Shown: one piece after another, positions 18,206 through 25,945 of the stretch
How positions within the stretch are numbered: position 1 is the first letter of the stretch
Layout of the letters: each line of letters starts with the position of its first letter
Assembly: GCA_963667715.1 (NCBI GenBank)
Contig: OY763926.1
Coordinates: 1,240,001-1,304,000, forward strand
Reading direction: 5' to 3'
Length of the DNA stretch: 64,000 nucleotides
Source of the DNA: JAFGDI01 sp963667715
GTDB lineage: Bacteria; Planctomycetota; Phycisphaerae; Sedimentisphaerales; SM23-30
The notes under the pieces: model-generated
Seen by the model: the letters and a program-made list of their open reading frames with translations, nothing else
The model's database searches: none
Told to the model about the DNA's origin: nothing
Position numbers and translations under genes: made by a program

Positions 18206-19174
18206 GTGAGCTTTATGATTAATTCCGTTGTGAAAATGTTGATCCAGGCTCCTGGGCGTTGTTTTTTGAGCGATAAGCTGTGTATAGTAAGTCTGCAAAG
18301 ATGTGGTTTTGTTGACAGTATTTTGGGTGGAGATAGCAGTGTTTTTTGCTCAAAAATTACTAATTATGATAATATTGTGCAATATAATGAGTCTGTAGCA
18401 GTAAACCCTCTTTTTATTGAGAAGGTTTTTAAAGGGAATTATCTGGGTTCTAAAGTGATCTCTTATGTGGAAACTGATAGTACAAATGATATTGCGTGGG
18501 GAAACTGCACCGACAGGAGTAATTCTGGTCTCATTGTACTTGCAGATAGTCAGCGTGCAGGTAGGGGGCGTTTTTCTGATAGAAAATGGTTTGATACTCC
18601 AAACAATTCCGTTTTGATGTCTGTGTTGATCCACTCGGATTATGTCCAGCCTGATACACTTTCTGTTGGAGCTGCAGTTGCTGCTGTTGAAGCTATTTAT
18701 GAGCTTTGTGGTCTGGAAGTTAAGATCAAATGGCCAAATGACATTATGTATGGTAATAAAAAAATTGCAGGCATGATGGTGGAGTCGCGTGTAGTAAATG
18801 GTGAAAGATGGTATGTTCTGGGTATTGGTTTCAATTGTAATCAATCAATAGACGAACTGGCAGAGGAGGTAGTAGATAAGGCTTCATCTATCTTTATCGA
18901 AACAGGTAAGTTTGTTGATAGAGACGCGATGGTGTTATTTTTTCTTGAAAAACTAGACCAGCTGCTTACCCCAGAAATTGGCAGAGATCATATTTCTGCC
19001 AGGTGGATGGGGCATTGCTGTGCTGTTAACTCAACAATTTCGTTAATGCATCATGGAGAAGTCTTTGAAGGAGTGGTGGAGGAGTTGGACCCTTTTGGTG
19101 GTTTATGGTTAATGCTTATTGATGGTTCAAGGAAGTTCTTTGACGCCCGAACTTGCTCTATTATATCTTTCTGA
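18206..19174 (+). CDS. birA: Biotin--[acetyl-CoA carboxylase] ligase
   Basis: BirA activates biotin to biotinyl-AMP and attaches it to the carrier protein of biotin-dependent carboxylases. The 322-residue product has the biotin-binding loop 'GRGRFSDRKWFDTPNNS' and the catalytic 'KWPNDIMYGNKKIAGMMVE', plus the small C-terminal domain 'FEGVVEELDPFGGLWLM'. The first 80 residues include 'MLIQAPGRCFLSDKL', which resembles the start of the HTH domain of bifunctional BirA, but the rest of that domain is poorly conserved, so repressor activity is doubtful. The start is uncertain: GTG 18206 or ATG 18215, neither with a clear Shine-Dalgarno site. Confidence 0.9.
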   Translation: MSFMINSVVKMLIQAPGRCFLSDKLCIVSLQRCGFVDSILGGDSSVFCSKITNYDNIVQYNESVAVNPLFIEKVFKGNYLGSKVISYVETDSTNDIAWGNCTDRSNSGLIVLADSQRAGRGRFSDRKWFDTPNNSVLMSVLIHSDYVQPDTLSVGAAVAAVEAIYELCGLEVKIKWPNDIMYGNKKIAGMMVESRVVNGERWYVLGIGFNCNQSIDELAEEVVDKASSIFIETGKFVDRDAMVLFFLEKLDQLLTPEIGRDHISARWMGHCCAVNSTISLMHHGEVFEGVVEELDPFGGLWLMLIDGSRKFFDARTCSIISF

Positions 19175-19202
19175 TTGATTTTTTTCGCCTAGCTGTTATA
19201 AT
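19175..19202 (+). promoter_or_regulatory. Sigma70-type promoter for the 285-aa membrane protein gene
   Basis: TTGATT (19175-19180), 16-base spacer, TATAAT (19197-19202), giving a leader of about 70 bases. Confidence 0.55.
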
Positions 19203-19280
19203 TATAAATTAAAATGTATATGGGGAAAAGCTTATTCCTCATGCTAAGTAGTTGTATTGCAGGTATTTATTGAGGGGTGA

Positions 19281-20138
19281 ATGATGTCAGCAAAAAAAGG
19301 CGCACCAGCCCTGTACGAGTTATATCATTCCGACTCTTCCCGCAAGGGGAAGTTTGGTAAAAAGAAAAGGAATTTGTCGTCCAGCGTTACCGGCACTGTT
19401 GGTAAGGAAATACCTGTAAAGAATGAAAACATTAATGGGCCTGCCTTTTCGAGTGAGCAGGTAGATACTTCTTCTATTGATGATTCCCCGTGTTGTTTGG
19501 CTTATGAAGATGGACGTGTAATTGTTAATCTTCCTGTGTGGTTGTTTTTAATGTTTATTGCAGCTGTAGTTATGTGTACTTTAGCAGCATATAAGCTAGG
19601 GATTAATTCTTCTATGACTACTAGGCAGAATGATTCTACAGTTGCAGCAGTTGATGATACTGCCAGCATTTCTGATAATGTTAAACAGGGAAATACTACA
19701 CCACCAAGTGATGAAATGCAGGCAGCATTGAATTCTGAAACTTATCCCGGGCTTATTACTGGAACTGTAAAACCTGGCATTATAAAAGCCTCTGGGGAAT
19801 CTGAGGGGCAAGATAGTGTATATGTAAGGCCGGCAAGATGCTTGATCGTAATCGGGCATAATAACCCGGAAGAGTTGGCAATCGTTAGGGATTTCTTTGT
19901 CAAGAATGGCTTGGCTTTGGAGATAGCAAAACTTTCGAGGGAGTATGTACTGGTCACCAGAGACGGTTTCTCCAGCAGTAGAGAGCCTATGTGTCAACAG
20001 CTCAAGGATAAGATATATAAAGTCGGTGAAAAGTATGTAACTAACAGACCTGACGGCGGATTAAGGATAACTCTTACAACTTTCCGCTCTTCCTATGAAT
20101 TTAATACAAATAAGCTGGATTACAATGTTAGTTTTTAA
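19281..20138 (+). CDS. Single-pass membrane protein of unknown function
   Basis: A 285-residue protein. The basic N-terminus has 'APALYELYHSDSSRKGK', a pattern I associate with planctomycete proteins that start with a short ALYE-type motif. One membrane helix lies at about 76-98, followed by a Ser/Thr-rich linker and a C-terminal folded domain beginning near residue 178 ('RPARCLIVIGHNNPEELAIV') that looks like an alternating alpha/beta fold. The N-terminus is probably cytoplasmic and the C-terminal domain periplasmic. No function can be given. GGGGTGA precedes the double ATG. It converges with and overlaps the next gene by 4 bases. Confidence 0.6.
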   Translation: MMSAKKGAPALYELYHSDSSRKGKFGKKKRNLSSSVTGTVGKEIPVKNENINGPAFSSEQVDTSSIDDSPCCLAYEDGRVIVNLPVWLFLMFIAAVVMCTLAAYKLGINSSMTTRQNDSTVAAVDDTASISDNVKQGNTTPPSDEMQAALNSETYPGLITGTVKPGIIKASGESEGQDSVYVRPARCLIVIGHNNPEELAIVRDFFVKNGLALEIAKLSREYVLVTRDGFSSSREPMCQQLKDKIYKVGEKYVTNRPDGGLRITLTTFRSSYEFNTNKLDYNVSF

Positions 20139-20386
20139 CCGACATTTCTAACATTAAATGTAGCTTTTTGTTTTCCTAACTGATATAGCTTGGCAGTCAT
20201 AAGGATATGTTGAAGCTTTTCCAGTCTTAATGTTTCGAGGTAATCCCTGGTAAAATCGAGTTTTATTGGACCTTTAAAGGCTAATATCTCGTTTATGACC
20301 TCATCCATGTTAAGATTTTCGACGTGTTTTGCAATTTCAGCGAAAACAGGACTGAACTTCGGTTTTTTTGCAGTTGCCGTTGTCAT
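20135..20386 (-). CDS. Small helical protein of unknown function (83 aa)
   Basis: An 83-residue basic, soluble protein without signal or membrane segment. Its helical stretch 'YLETLRLEKLQHILMTAKLY' suggests a small DNA- or protein-binding bundle, but I recognise no family. It converges with the upstream membrane-protein gene: the two stop codons overlap (TAA on plus at 20136-20138, TAA on minus at 20137-20135). This tight tail-to-tail fit and good codon use support it as real. Confidence 0.55.
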   Translation of the reverse strand: MTTATAKKPKFSPVFAEIAKHVENLNMDEVINEILAFKGPIKLDFTRDYLETLRLEKLQHILMTAKLYQLGKQKATFNVRNVG

Positions 20387-20644
20387 TATCGTTTTGGCTT
20401 TCTATTCTAATAATAGTAAAATTAACTTAACTCTTTCCCTACACATTTTCTATCGGCTATATCATTGTAGTGTTTAGTTAAATTATTATTATAAGTATGC
20501 TAATATTTGATAAAATGCGTTTTTTGAGATAAAAATCCGGAATTTTTTAGTGTTTTTTTAGTAGCAGCGGGGTAGGGGGAGCTTGTTTTGCGTTTGTCGA
20601 TGGACTACTTTGACAATTGGCCTGTAAGGTTATGGGATGCGAGA
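20387..20644. other. Intergenic DNA
   Basis: AT-rich with a short G-rich patch (about 20567-20581). No gene, hairpin or promoter that I can support. Confidence 0.4.
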
Positions 20645-20690
20645 GTAAAAAAAGAGCATATAGACTCTGTTAGTCAAGCTCTTATTTTTG
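20645..20690 (-). terminator. Terminator for the first PEP-CTERM gene
   Basis: AAAAAAGAGC and GCTCTTATTTTT form the stem, with a large loop. On the minus strand it ends in GCTCTTTTTTT. It could act in both directions. Confidence 0.65.
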
Positions 20691-20707
20691 AGGCGAATAA
20701 ACCCTTT

Positions 20708-21400
20708 TTAGGCTTTATGTCTTTTTCTGAAAAGAACCCATAATGATCCTGATCCTACCAGGGCGATTGTTGCGGGTTCTGGAACGCAGGCATTTGCGGT
20801 TGCCATTACATTTGATGTTATGTTATTATATTCCAATATCTGTCCATCACACTTGCTGCCGGATAATACAATGGCTAATGCGTCATATTCACTTATCTGA
20901 TTTTCGCTAAGATTGAAGTCAGATCCAAAAGTATGCCATTCTTCGTCACCGGTAAACAGTCCGGGATAGACTTGACTGATAATGGTTGAACCGCGAGTGG
21001 TCTTGTTCCATATGTTAGTGTCTAAGTCAATTTTCTGTCCATCTTTCACCAGGTAAACCTGTCCGAAATTATACTGAATAATAAAGCTGCTGTATAATGT
21101 GTCTACTGACCAGTTGTAGCTGCCTGCAGAAATACCTTCCAGAGAAACCGAATATAATATCGAGTTTGTACCTTGCCCATTGAGCAGGTTACTAAAAAAG
21201 TTTGAAGTCTCTGTCATTTCAGCTACGCCGTTTTCAGTACTGTAATTGTTAGCAAATACTTTACCGTAGTTATCGGAACTAGCTACCCATCTTGAGCTGC
21301 TGGTTATGTCTGTTTGGCTAAAGTCGATAGGGGCCGCATTGGCTGCGGTAGAATAAAGACCTGCAAGAAGCAGACATGTCCAAAGTTTGAATTTTACCAT
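20708..21400 (-). CDS. Secreted PEP-CTERM sorted protein
   Basis: A 230-residue exported protein with a clear signal peptide (VKFKLWTCLLLAGLYSTAANA) and a C-terminal sorting tripartite tail: VPEPATIALV, a short hydrophobic stretch, and the basic end FRKRHKA. The tail marks it for processing by an exosortase, usually together with exopolysaccharide production; no exosortase gene lies in the window. The mature part is beta-rich, with no family I recognise. I chose ATG 21400 because GGAG lies 8 bases upstream, rather than the ATG at 21415 that overlaps that GGAG. Confidence 0.85.
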   Translation of the reverse strand: MVKFKLWTCLLLAGLYSTAANAAPIDFSQTDITSSSRWVASSDNYGKVFANNYSTENGVAEMTETSNFFSNLLNGQGTNSILYSVSLEGISAGSYNWSVDTLYSSFIIQYNFGQVYLVKDGQKIDLDTNIWNKTTRGSTIISQVYPGLFTGDEEWHTFGSDFNLSENQISEYDALAIVLSGSKCDGQILEYNNITSNVMATANACVPEPATIALVGSGSLWVLFRKRHKA

Positions 21401-21493
21401 AGGCAATTTCTCCATTAAATGTGTTTATAACTTAATAAATATCAAAAACCATAATTGACCATAATATTTAAATAGCTGGGCTGCAAATAAAAA

Positions 21494-21505
21494 TGATACG
21501 TATCA
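21494..21505. promoter_or_regulatory. Perfect 12-bp palindrome TGATACGTATCA
   Basis: Perfect dyad between the divergent PEP-CTERM and queA genes, about 95 bases upstream of the former. It fits a small dimeric repressor half-site pair; the regulator is unknown. Confidence 0.4.
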
Positions 21506-21653
21506 GCTTTAATAATACAGGCTTATAGATTATTATGTTTCATTGTGTTAAAATAGGTTGTGCTATACGCAAAGGGGCTGCCTTATTGCAAAACGTTGTC
21601 ATAACGTATTTTCTCTTTCGATTTTGGGCTTATTCTGGTATCATAGCCGGACT

Positions 21654-22718
21654 ATGAAAACAGCTAAGTTATATTATCACCTGCCAGAAGAGCTTATCGC
21701 CCAACAGGCTCTCTCAGATCGCGGCATGTCTCGTCTTATGGTTCTCGATAGAGAGTCTAAGGCTATTAGCCACAAGGTTTTCAGAGATATTATCGATCAT
21801 TTCAAAAGCGGTGACTGTTTAGTGGTAAATGAGACCAGAGTTGTTCCAGCCAGGTTCTATCTCCGTCGCAGCAGTGGCGGGCAGATAGAAGGCCTTTTCC
21901 TGCGTGAGACTACAGATGGTTTATGGGAAGTTATGCTCAAGAATGCTTCGCGAGTAAAGGAGCAAGAGCAGTTGATTATGGTGCATCCTGGCTCTCTGCC
22001 AACAGATGATGCCCCGGTTTTTACCGCAGAAGGTAAGACAGACCAGAATTACTGGCTTATCAGGCCGGAGAAGGGCAGTTTTGCCGAGATACTCGAAGAG
22101 TATGGCTCTACTCCGTTGCCACCATATATTAAACGAGAAAAGAATAATCCAACAGAGCAGGCAGATCGCCTTAGGTATCAAACTGTTTATGCAAATAGCT
22201 CTGCCCCGGGTTCGGTGGCAGCTCCTACTGCCGGTCTGCATTTTGACGATGAATTGCTTGAGAAGTTACAGGCTAAAGGTGTTATGCTGGCTCGGGTAAC
22301 CCTGCATGTTGGTCCTGGTACCTTTAAGCCGGTTGAGGTTGAAGATCTGGAAGACCATCAGATGCATAGCGAATGGTATTGCATAACTGAAAATGATGCT
22401 GCTATGATCAATGATACAAAAGCTTCCGGCGGCAGAATAATTGCCGTTGGCACAACATCTGTTCGTACCCTTGAGACTTCTGCGGCAGATGATGGTTCGA
22501 TCGCTCCTAGCAGTGGTTGGACGGATATATTTATCAAGCCAGGCTATCGTTTTAAGATAGTTGATGGTATAGTTACAAACTTTCATTTGCCAGGCTCTAC
22601 TCTTTTGGCTTTGGTAAGTGCTTTTTATGGTATAGATGAAACACTCACTGCCTACGATACCGCAGTGACAGAAAAATATAGATTTTACAGTTATGGTGAT
22701 GCAATGTATATTGGCTGA
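21654..22718 (+). CDS. queA: S-adenosylmethionine:tRNA ribosyltransferase-isomerase
   Basis: QueA transfers and isomerises the ribosyl part of SAM onto preQ1 in tRNA, making epoxyqueuosine. The product has the family blocks 'YHLPEELIAQQALSDRG', 'DCLVVNETRVVPARF', 'PLPPYIKRE', 'YQTVYA', 'GSVAAPTAGLHFDDELLEKL', 'LHVGPGTFKPV' and 'TNFHLPGSTLLALVSAFYG'. The frame is open for 32 more codons upstream, but the usual start is the ATG at 21654 (354 residues). The Shine-Dalgarno region is weak. nadA follows after 31 bases, probably in one operon. Confidence 0.96.
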   Translation: MKTAKLYYHLPEELIAQQALSDRGMSRLMVLDRESKAISHKVFRDIIDHFKSGDCLVVNETRVVPARFYLRRSSGGQIEGLFLRETTDGLWEVMLKNASRVKEQEQLIMVHPGSLPTDDAPVFTAEGKTDQNYWLIRPEKGSFAEILEEYGSTPLPPYIKREKNNPTEQADRLRYQTVYANSSAPGSVAAPTAGLHFDDELLEKLQAKGVMLARVTLHVGPGTFKPVEVEDLEDHQMHSEWYCITENDAAMINDTKASGGRIIAVGTTSVRTLETSAADDGSIAPSSGWTDIFIKPGYRFKIVDGIVTNFHLPGSTLLALVSAFYGIDETLTAYDTAVTEKYRFYSYGDAMYIG

Positions 22719-22749
22719 GCTGTGGCAGTAATGATTCAGAGGTGCGATA

Positions 22750-23658
22750 ATGACACAGGATATTATTTCAAAAATTCAACAGCTCAAAGCTGAACGCGAT
22801 GCGATAATTCTGGCCCATAATTACCAGATCGCTGAGATACAGGATGTAGCGGATTTTACCGGTGATTCACTGGAGCTTAGCCGTAAGGCGGCAGAGGTAA
22901 AAGAGAGCGTAATTGTCTTTTGCGGCGTACACTTTATGGCAGAGACCGCTGCTATACTGGCACCTGAAAAGACTGTATTACTTCCGGATAAGAATTCCGG
23001 CTGTCCTATGGCAAATATGATAACTGCCGATCAGCTTCGTGAGCTCAAGGCTCAGCATCCGGATGCACTGGTTGTTTGTTATGTTAACAGTACAGCCGAC
23101 GTAAAGGCTGAGTGCGATTATTGCTGCACTTCTGGTAATGCCCTGAAGCTGGTTGGTGCTTTGCCGCGAGACAGGGAGATCATATTCGTCCCAGACCGTC
23201 ATCTGGGCAGCTTTGTAGCAGAGATGCTTGACCGTGAGCTTATTCTCTGGCCTGGTTACTGTGCTACTCACGTGCGTATTACTGTTGAAGATATTGAAAA
23301 AGCTCGAATTGCCCACCCCGGTGCACCGGTTATCGTTCACCCTGAGTGTCCGAAGATGCTGCGTGATGCCGCTGACTATTCACTTTCTACCGGACAAATG
23401 GTGGCATTGGCGGCTGAGTCTGATTGTAATGAGTTTCTTATGGGGACCGAGGTTGGTATGCTCCATAGGCTAAAGACTGATTTTCCTAATAAAGAGTTCT
23501 ACCCGGTAGCTGAACATGCGGTGTGTCCAAATATGAAAAAGAATACACTGGAAAAGCTGCTCTGGTCGCTTGAGAATATGGAGACAGTTATAACTGTTCC
23601 AGAAGATGTTGCCAGCCGGGCTTTGAAGTCACTGGAAAACATGGTTGCCGTTCTATAA
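22750..23658 (+). CDS. nadA: Quinolinate synthase
   Basis: NadA condenses iminoaspartate and dihydroxyacetone phosphate to quinolinate for NAD synthesis, using a [4Fe-4S] cluster. The 302-residue protein belongs to the short NadA type. The three cluster cysteines are expected in 'DYCCTSGNA' (C126), 'WPGYCATH' (C171) and 'HAVCPNMKKNT' (C259). Other landmarks are 'AHNYQIAEIQDVADFTGDSL' and 'HPECP'. No nadB or nadC lies in the window. A GAGGTGCGATA ribosome-binding region precedes the ATG. Confidence 0.96.
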   Translation: MTQDIISKIQQLKAERDAIILAHNYQIAEIQDVADFTGDSLELSRKAAEVKESVIVFCGVHFMAETAAILAPEKTVLLPDKNSGCPMANMITADQLRELKAQHPDALVVCYVNSTADVKAECDYCCTSGNALKLVGALPRDREIIFVPDRHLGSFVAEMLDRELILWPGYCATHVRITVEDIEKARIAHPGAPVIVHPECPKMLRDAADYSLSTGQMVALAAESDCNEFLMGTEVGMLHRLKTDFPNKEFYPVAEHAVCPNMKKNTLEKLLWSLENMETVITVPEDVASRALKSLENMVAVL

Positions 23659-23676
23659 GTGAAAAAGAGTTATTAT

Positions 23677-23700
23677 GCTGGTAGAAATATATCTACCAGC
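23677..23700 (+). promoter_or_regulatory. Perfect hairpin between nadA and the ATP-grasp gene
   Basis: GCTGGTAGA-AATATA-TCTACCAGC has nine perfect base pairs, 21 bases before the ATG of the next gene. No T-run follows, so it is not a terminator; an RNA processing site, translational control element or partial attenuator is possible. Confidence 0.45.
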
Positions 23701-23721
23701 AACGCAAAGGGTGGATAAAGT

Positions 23722-24894
23722 ATGATTTTGTTGGATAAGCCGTATATATCGGATTTTTTGCTGGATACTATTGCTGATTATGGTCTGGAAGTGATTGATA
23801 CCCCGGAAAGTCGTCGGCTCTCTGGCGGTCGTGCTTTGAATTTCATTTCACAGGAGCATGCTGTTAATAGTTTGGCAGGCTGTGATTATCCTTTGATCTA
23901 TACCGCATCTGAAAACTCTCTGGCCTGGGTAGCAGAAAATATGGCTGGAAGTAACATAGCTCGTATCGTTGAGCAAGTAAAGAATAAGGCTCGCTTCCGT
24001 GAGCTTATCCAGCCGTTGTATCCGGATTTCTACTACCGTGAAGTTGCTTTGGAAGATGTGGCTTCTCTGGAGGCTGATCAGCTCCAGTTCCCATTTGTTA
24101 TTAAGCCGTCCATTGGCTTTTTCAGTCTTGGGGTTTATGTTGTAGATTCTGCTGAACAATGGCCGACGATCCGCGAACGTGTAGTTGCTGATGTGGAAAA
24201 GATCAAAGACCTATATCCGGATGCAGTATTGAATACCTCAACTTATCTTATCGAGCAGGTAATTACCGGTCGTGAATTCGCTTTCGATGCCTATTATGAC
24301 GATAATGGTGAGCCGGTTATTCTTAATATTCTGGAGCATTTCTTTGCCGGGCCGGAAGATGTCAGCGACCGTATCTATATGACCTCCCGCAAGATAATTT
24401 CAGAATGTCTGGGTAAATTCCGTGATTTCCTGTCAGATATTAACCATCTGCTCAAGGCTCGTAACTTTGTAGTGCATGTTGAGGTGCGTATTACTGCTGA
24501 CGGCAGGGTAGTGCCGATTGAGATCAACCCGATGCGTTTTGGCGGTTGGTGTACTACTGCTGACCTTACCTGGTATGCTTATGGCGAGAATTCCTATCTT
24601 AATTTTCTGAAAAAGTCACAGCCTGATTGGCAGTCTATTCTTAGTGTGGCTGATGATACTGTTTATGCTCTGGTGGTACTGGATAACTCAACCGGCACAC
24701 CCGGCAGCGAGATAGTAGATTTTGATTATAACCGTCTACTTCAGGGTTTTGTCGAACCTCTTGAACTACGTAAGGCCAACTGGAAAGAGTATCCATTGTT
24801 TGGTTATTTCTTTACAGCTACTCCTGCCAGGGAAATGATAGAGCTGACCGATATCCTCTCCAGCGACCTGCGAGAATTCTGCCGGTTTAAGTAA
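23722..24894 (+). CDS. ATP-grasp domain protein
   Basis: A 390-residue ATP-grasp enzyme. The ATP-binding strand 'FPFVIKPSIGFFSLGVYVV', the 'YLIEQVITGREFAFDAYYD' segment and the metal site 'PIEINPMRFGGWCTTAD' (E-x-N-P) are visible. The family ligates a carboxylate to an amine or thiol through an acyl-phosphate; the substrates cannot be read from sequence. The N-terminal domain is short and not of the D-Ala-D-Ala type. It may belong with nadA or with the lysine-aminomutase cluster that follows; about 370 bases and a promoter separate it from that cluster. Confidence 0.75.
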   Translation: MILLDKPYISDFLLDTIADYGLEVIDTPESRRLSGGRALNFISQEHAVNSLAGCDYPLIYTASENSLAWVAENMAGSNIARIVEQVKNKARFRELIQPLYPDFYYREVALEDVASLEADQLQFPFVIKPSIGFFSLGVYVVDSAEQWPTIRERVVADVEKIKDLYPDAVLNTSTYLIEQVITGREFAFDAYYDDNGEPVILNILEHFFAGPEDVSDRIYMTSRKIISECLGKFRDFLSDINHLLKARNFVVHVEVRITADGRVVPIEINPMRFGGWCTTADLTWYAYGENSYLNFLKKSQPDWQSILSVADDTVYALVVLDNSTGTPGSEIVDFDYNRLLQGFVEPLELRKANWKEYPLFGYFFTATPAREMIELTDILSSDLREFCRFK

Positions 24895-25117
24895 GTCCTC
24901 TATATTATTGATCTTATAATGCATTAATGTGATCATGTTTGTAAAACTGTGACTTTTTGGTCATATTTTGGTTTGGGTACTCGTGTATGATTTTGGCTAT
25001 ATAATTAAAGGGAAAGTAATATTTTTTTACTTAAATTGTATTTATTAATTAATAATATGCAGTTAAGTTCTTATTTTATAGCACTATAAGATTTTTTTGG
25101 CTTTAGGGTTATTTTTG
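24895..25117. other. AT-rich spacer upstream of the TetR promoter
   Basis: No gene visible. A TATAAT near 25000 has no -35 partner at the right distance. Confidence 0.4.
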
Positions 25118-25145
25118 TTGAATAATTGTAAAGTTGATATATAAT
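25118..25145 (+). promoter_or_regulatory. Sigma70-type promoter of the lysine-aminomutase cluster
   Basis: TTGAAT (25118-25123), 16-base spacer, TATAAT (25140-25145). It lies about 120 bases before the TetR start and would drive the whole cluster. Confidence 0.65.
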
Positions 25146-25160
25146 TCTGGTCGAAAAATA

Positions 25161-25178
25161 AGTGACTAAAAAGTCATT
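25161..25178. promoter_or_regulatory. Operator-like inverted repeat downstream of the promoter
   Basis: AGTGACT-AAAA-AGTCATT, a 7-bp inverted repeat with one mismatch, centred about 25 bases after the -10 box. This is the usual place for a TetR-family repressor to block its own operon. Confidence 0.45.
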
Positions 25179-25263
25179 ATTTAGGGTTAGGTATGAGGTT
25201 CCTGGTCTCTTCAGGCTGTTTGATCTGTCAGGAAAAAACAATTATATCTGTTTATACAGTTAG

Positions 25264-25890
25264 GTGAATGGTATAGATACTTTACAGAACAAGCCACAGA
25301 AGAGGGCCATTAAAACCCGTCTCAAACTCATGGAAGCAGCTCTGGCCGTTTTTGGTGAATATGGTGTTGATGCCGCTACAATTGACGACATAACCCAGAG
25401 AGCCGGGCTTGGCAAGGGCACTTTCTATAGACACTTCTCAGACAAGCGTGAGATCACTACCTGTTTGGTGGAAGATGCCATGACTCGTCTAATGGGAATG
25501 CTCGGTAAGTTCAGTATTAAGCCTAAATCTGTTGATGATGTACTTGAACATCTGCTGAACGTACACTATGACTTTTTCTTGAACAATAGTGATGAGTTTG
25601 TTCTGCTTTTTCAGGGCCGGCTGCTGCTAAAGTTGGAGCGTAAGATCTCGCAGGATATGGAAGGACCTTTTTCAGGTTATCTGGAGAAGATTGAGAGTTT
25701 GCTTGAGCCTTTCGTAACTGTGAAAGTTGATATTGTGCGTATAAGAAGGCTGGCCTGTGCGGTAGCTGGTTTTGTATTTGGTTTCTTTTCCTTTGCCATG
25801 ATCGGTATGGAAGGGGACGATATAGAGACCAGTCTAAAGCCGCTGCGTCAGAGTTTCGTAAAGAGTTTGTCAGCATTTGTGGCTGGTTAA
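25264..25890 (+). CDS. TetR/AcrR-family transcriptional regulator
   Basis: A 208-residue TetR-type repressor. The N-terminal HTH is typical: 'RLKLMEAALAVFGEYGVDAA', 'TIDDITQRAGLGKGTFYRHF', 'SDKREI'. The C-terminal ligand-binding part is unassigned. The GTG at 25264 directly follows an in-frame TAG, so no longer start exists; the ribosome-binding site is weak. It is the first gene of the lysine 2,3-aminomutase cluster, 55 bases before it, and probably represses the cluster and itself until a ligand binds. Confidence 0.88.
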   Translation: MNGIDTLQNKPQKRAIKTRLKLMEAALAVFGEYGVDAATIDDITQRAGLGKGTFYRHFSDKREITTCLVEDAMTRLMGMLGKFSIKPKSVDDVLEHLLNVHYDFFLNNSDEFVLLFQGRLLLKLERKISQDMEGPFSGYLEKIESLLEPFVTVKVDIVRIRRLACAVAGFVFGFFSFAMIGMEGDDIETSLKPLRQSFVKSLSAFVAG

Positions 25891-25945
25891 CAGTCGCAAT
25901 TTAATATAATTATATTATTATGATCTTGTTTAAGGGATTATTGCA

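Noticed and set aside
21558..21653. Upstream extension of queA by 32 codons
   Set aside because: QueA normally begins with the M-K-x-x-x-Y-Y-H/D-L-P segment at 21654; the extra part has no conserved features.
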